A stretch of DNA of 33,636 bases from Chloroflexota bacterium. GTDB lineage: Bacteria > Chloroflexota > Anaerolineae > Anaerolineales > VGOW01. The translations under genes and the position numbers were made by a program. The notes beneath the pieces are model-generated. The model saw only the letters and a list, made by a program, of their open reading frames with translations, made no database searches and was not told the origin of the DNA. The DNA lies in contig JACPWC010000124.1 of assembly GCA_016197225.1 (NCBI GenBank), positions 1-33,636 on the forward strand, given 5' to 3'. Below are positions 31,437 to 33,636 of the stretch, piece by piece (position 1 is the stretch's first letter; every line of letters starts with the position of its first letter).

Positions 31437-32370
31437 TGCTTGTCGCGCGATCCAGAATTTTGTCAACGATAAAGATAGGGCGTTTCCGTGTTTGATCCAA
31501 ATTGCGCCACAAGTATTCGCCCAGCACGCCCAAGATCAACATCTGCACGCCCGAAGTGATCAACACGACGATCATCAACGATGCCCAACCTTCCACTTGC
31601 ACATTGAGAAACAGCCGCGCAATGATCACATACACAATTGCCAATATACCCAAACCCGAAAAGGCAATCCCCGCGAACGACGCCAGGCGGATCGGCATGT
31701 ACGAGAAGGCAACAAAGGTATCAATAGCGTATTTGAGCTTCTTCGTAAACGTCCAGCGCGATTGACCATGCTTGCGCGCCGCGCGATCATATAAAACAAT
31801 GTGCGGCTTAAACCCCAACCAGACGATCAGATAAATCAAGTGAGCGTTTTTCTCTTCACACTGGAGCACAATATCTGCCACGTAGCGATCCACCAAAAAA
31901 AATCCCACGCCTGTTGGCGGCACTTCTTTCAATACAAGCCAGTGCAGCAAGGTATTAAACACGTTGGCAAACATGCGGCTGATAAATGGATCATCACGGT
32001 TGCGGCGCACGGCAAACACCACACGCTCCCCGGTTTGCCACGCGCGCACCATGTTCGATAAAGCCTCTATGCTATCTTGTAGATCCGCCGCGATGAACGT
32101 CACAGCCGAACCCGTCGCGTGAGTCATCCCCGTAAGGATGGCGGCGTTTGAACCAAAGTTGCGCGAGAGTTTAATAACTTTCACTCTCGCATCTTCAGCG
32201 GCAATGCTTTTCAAAACATCAAAAGATCGATCACCCGATCCATCATCTACGAACACAAACTCACATATCAGATCAGTGTGTTGCTCGGCAAACGCGTACA
32301 ACATTCGATGTAGTTCGACAAGCGAGTCTTGGTTGTAATAAACAGGAACAACAATAGAGAGTGTTCGCAT
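31423..32370 (-). CDS. GT2 polyprenyl-phosphate sugar synthase-like (GtrB/ArnC/DPM type)
   Basis: This is a 315-residue membrane-anchored GT-A transferase. The catalytic domain has IVVPVYYNQDSLVEL at its start, VDDGSGD at 41-47, LSRNFGSNAAILTGM near 68-82 and AADLQD at 94-99, followed by the GVGFFLVDR strand and a KHGQSRWTFTKKLKYA segment typical of GtrB/ArnC-like enzymes. Two C-terminal membrane segments and the tail LGEYLWRNLDQTRKRPIFIV complete it. Members transfer a sugar from a nucleotide donor to undecaprenyl phosphate, making the donor used by GT-C enzymes. AAGGAG lies about eight bases before ATG 32370. It is the only such gene in the window. Confidence 0.92.
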   Translation of the reverse strand: MRTLSIVVPVYYNQDSLVELHRMLYAFAEQHTDLICEFVFVDDGSGDRSFDVLKSIAAEDARVKVIKLSRNFGSNAAILTGMTHATGSAVTFIAADLQDSIEALSNMVRAWQTGERVVFAVRRNRDDPFISRMFANVFNTLLHWLVLKEVPPTGVGFFLVDRYVADIVLQCEEKNAHLIYLIVWLGFKPHIVLYDRAARKHGQSRWTFTKKLKYAIDTFVAFSYMPIRLASFAGIAFSGLGILAIVYVIIARLFLNVQVEGWASLMIVVLITSGVQMLILGVLGEYLWRNLDQTRKRPIFIVDKILDRATSNERS

Positions 32371-32387
32371 AGCAAACTCCTTATCTT

Positions 32388-32543
32388 ACCAATAAAGACA
32401 TGATCACAGATATTGCATTCGTCGCCGATCACCGCGCCTGCTAACACATGAGCAAACGCCCACACCCGAGTCCGCGCGCCGACACGCGCCCCCGACTCAA
32501 CAATTGCCTTCTCGTGAATAAATGCCGACGTATGAACATTCAT
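32388..32543 (-). pseudogene. 5' remnant of a WlbB/WbpD-like hexapeptide acyltransferase
   Basis: From ATG 32541-32543 the frame encodes 52 residues that match the N-terminus of left-handed-beta-helix sugar acetyltransferases: VHTSAFIHEKAIVESGARVG, then TRVWAFAHVLAGAVIGDECN and NICDHVFIG. After that the frame runs without family resemblance into the leader and start of the GT2 gene and ends at 32268. Full-length relatives have roughly 150-200 residues, so most of the enzyme is missing. Its start overlaps the stop of the YfhO-like fragment (ATGA), showing it was once part of the same operon. A deletion that fused the remnant to the ribosome site of the GT2 gene is the simplest account. Confidence 0.75.
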
Positions 32544-33496
32544 CTTCGTTTTCTCCATATAACGATCATCCACCAAACACTCCAAGCGATCAAGGTGATA
32601 AGCGAAATTTTCCAACCCATTCGCCAACGAAGCGGATCGTAGATTAAACAAATCGTGTGATCGCCCGATTCAATTTTGACACCGATCAACGCCTCTTCAA
32701 CTCGCTCCACCTTCACAGGGATGCCGTCAACCGTTGCCCGCCACCCGGGCGCCCATGAGTCGCTGACGATCAACTGTGTTGACTCATTTGCGCCGGCTTT
32801 GATCTCGTACATCCCCGCTTCACGTCTGACGATCTCAGCCTTGCCGTTGGCGATTCGCGCACGTGGTTGCCAACGCAGGTTTTCATAGACGAGATGATCA
32901 TTTTGAAAAACTAATTTGAAGTTAGGATCGTTCAGTGGCGCCTTGGTCGAGACGAATCGCACATTCAACCGCCCCAACTTCTCCGCGTCGGGGATCGCAG
33001 TTGGAACACGATCATACAAACACGATGGCACCGCCGTTGCGTATTGAGCTTTGAGGCAACCTGTCGCCTCATTGATCGCCCGCACTGAATGACTCAACTG
33101 CAATGACAATAATCCATCCAACGTATCAATGCCGCGTTCAGCCGCCAACGCATATTGAAAGTCACCACTCGGAGAATACACCCGAAAGATTCCATTTTGT
33201 GAGGCGATAAATTCAAACGAGGGTGAAGGCGCAAAGAGTTCTGCCTTGACATTATTCAACTGAATGTAATTGGCATCAAGAGGCAACAGATCGAACAACA
33301 AAAGCGGAATCAGCGACCACTGCAAGAGGCGGGCACTAATTCGATCCCGCATCCACGCGAAGAACAACGCGAGGAAGGCGACAAAGGCGATCAGTTGCAG
33401 CGCAAGTTGTCCATGCCACCGTTGAAAGAGAACAGCATAGATCGCCAAAGCCGTCATGCCGCCAACGATATACACCCCGGCGAGTCGCTTGATCCA
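32540..33496 (-). pseudogene. YfhO-family gene fragment lacking the N-terminal half
   Basis: This open frame encodes the C-terminal part of a YfhO protein homologous to residues 409-731 of the gene 21649-23844: RLAGVYIVGGM, FRVYSPSGDFQYALAAERGIDTL, VYENLRWQPRARI, SDSWAPGWRATVDGI, RVEEALIGVKIESGDH. Homology starts at about 33496 (WIKRLAGVY) and stops there; beyond it the frame runs into an AT-rich stretch and meets a TAA at 33527-33529. A GTG at 33475 could start a 311-residue protein, but the first half with the conserved membrane domain and acidic loop would be missing, so it is treated as broken. Confidence 0.8.
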
Positions 33497-33636
33497 TTTT
33501 TGAAATAAATTACAGTATAGAGTCGTTTAATTTGATAATCTTATTCACAAATAAAACCCTGGTTTAGAAAGAGTGGAAATACGATCATTTCAAATAAAAA
33601 ACTTTAATTTGAATTTGTTTTAAATCGATTTGAAAG
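33497..33636. other. AT-rich segment at the right edge, no gene recognised
   Basis: From about 33497 the composition falls to roughly a quarter G+C. No convincing gene is seen. Short inverted words occur, for example TTTCAAAT at 33588-33595 and ATTTGAAA at 33628-33635. It abuts the exact point where homology of the YfhO-like fragment ends, so it may be the edge of an inserted element, foreign DNA or an assembly join. Confidence 0.5.

Noticed and set aside
32268-32387. Continuation of the acyltransferase frame beyond residue 52
   Set aside because: The residues lose all hexapeptide-repeat character and come from the leader and first codons of the GT2 gene read in another frame.

Overview
The window looks like a piece of a Chloroflexota (Anaerolineae-like) genome. 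This is an inference from the content: a Gram-positive-style flp/tad pilus locus, a DegS/DegU-like two-component pair, and a very large run of divergent multi-membrane-span sugar transferases separated by ATGA/TGATG start-stop overlaps. It also has short heptanucleotide repeats inside coding sequence. G+C is high over most of the window, slightly lower to the eye after about 30 kb, and drops to roughly a quarter in the last ~135 bases. No tRNA, rRNA, CRISPR array, complete insertion sequence or riboswitch was seen. Almost everything is on the minus strand.

Layout, in minus-strand transcription order from the right edge. (1) 33.6-27.1 kb: a broken YfhO-like gene cut off at an AT-rich segment, a 52-codon remnant of a left-handed-beta-helix acyltransferase, then an apparently intact operon: GT2 polyprenyl-phosphate sugar synthase-like, GT-C protein, GT4 transferase, zinc-ribbon methyltransferase, GT87-like protein. 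(2) 25468-27081: a single plus-strand GT-C gene whose start codon overlaps the start of the divergent minus-strand operon by two bases, with a TATAAT box placed for leaderless transcription. (3) 25.5-7.4 kb: eleven genes for polytopic membrane proteins (GT39/ArnT-like, GT87-like, YfhO-like and uncharacterised relatives) with almost no intergenic DNA. (4) 7.3 kb to the left edge: response regulator, cytoplasmic histidine kinase, Flp pilin, CpaB/RcpC, TadZ/CpaE with a receiver domain, TadA ATPase and an incomplete TadB. The rest of the pilus locus must lie left of the window.

Working model (inference): the GT2 enzyme charges an undecaprenyl-type lipid phosphate with sugar, and the GT-C proteins transfer sugars from such donors to envelope acceptors outside the membrane. 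GT4 and the methyltransferase would act on the cytoplasmic side. The kinase/regulator pair probably controls the pilus operon. A direct link between the pilus and the glycosyltransferases is not shown by the sequence beyond adjacency.

The most unusual observation is a set of intragenic tandem heptanucleotide arrays (nine arrays in four of the GT-C genes) plus two inverted-repeat elements embedded in frame in a fifth. A 7-base unit is not a multiple of three, so gain or loss of one unit would shift the reading frame. This raises the possibility of phase-variable or rapidly evolving surface glycosylation, although the arrays are imperfect.
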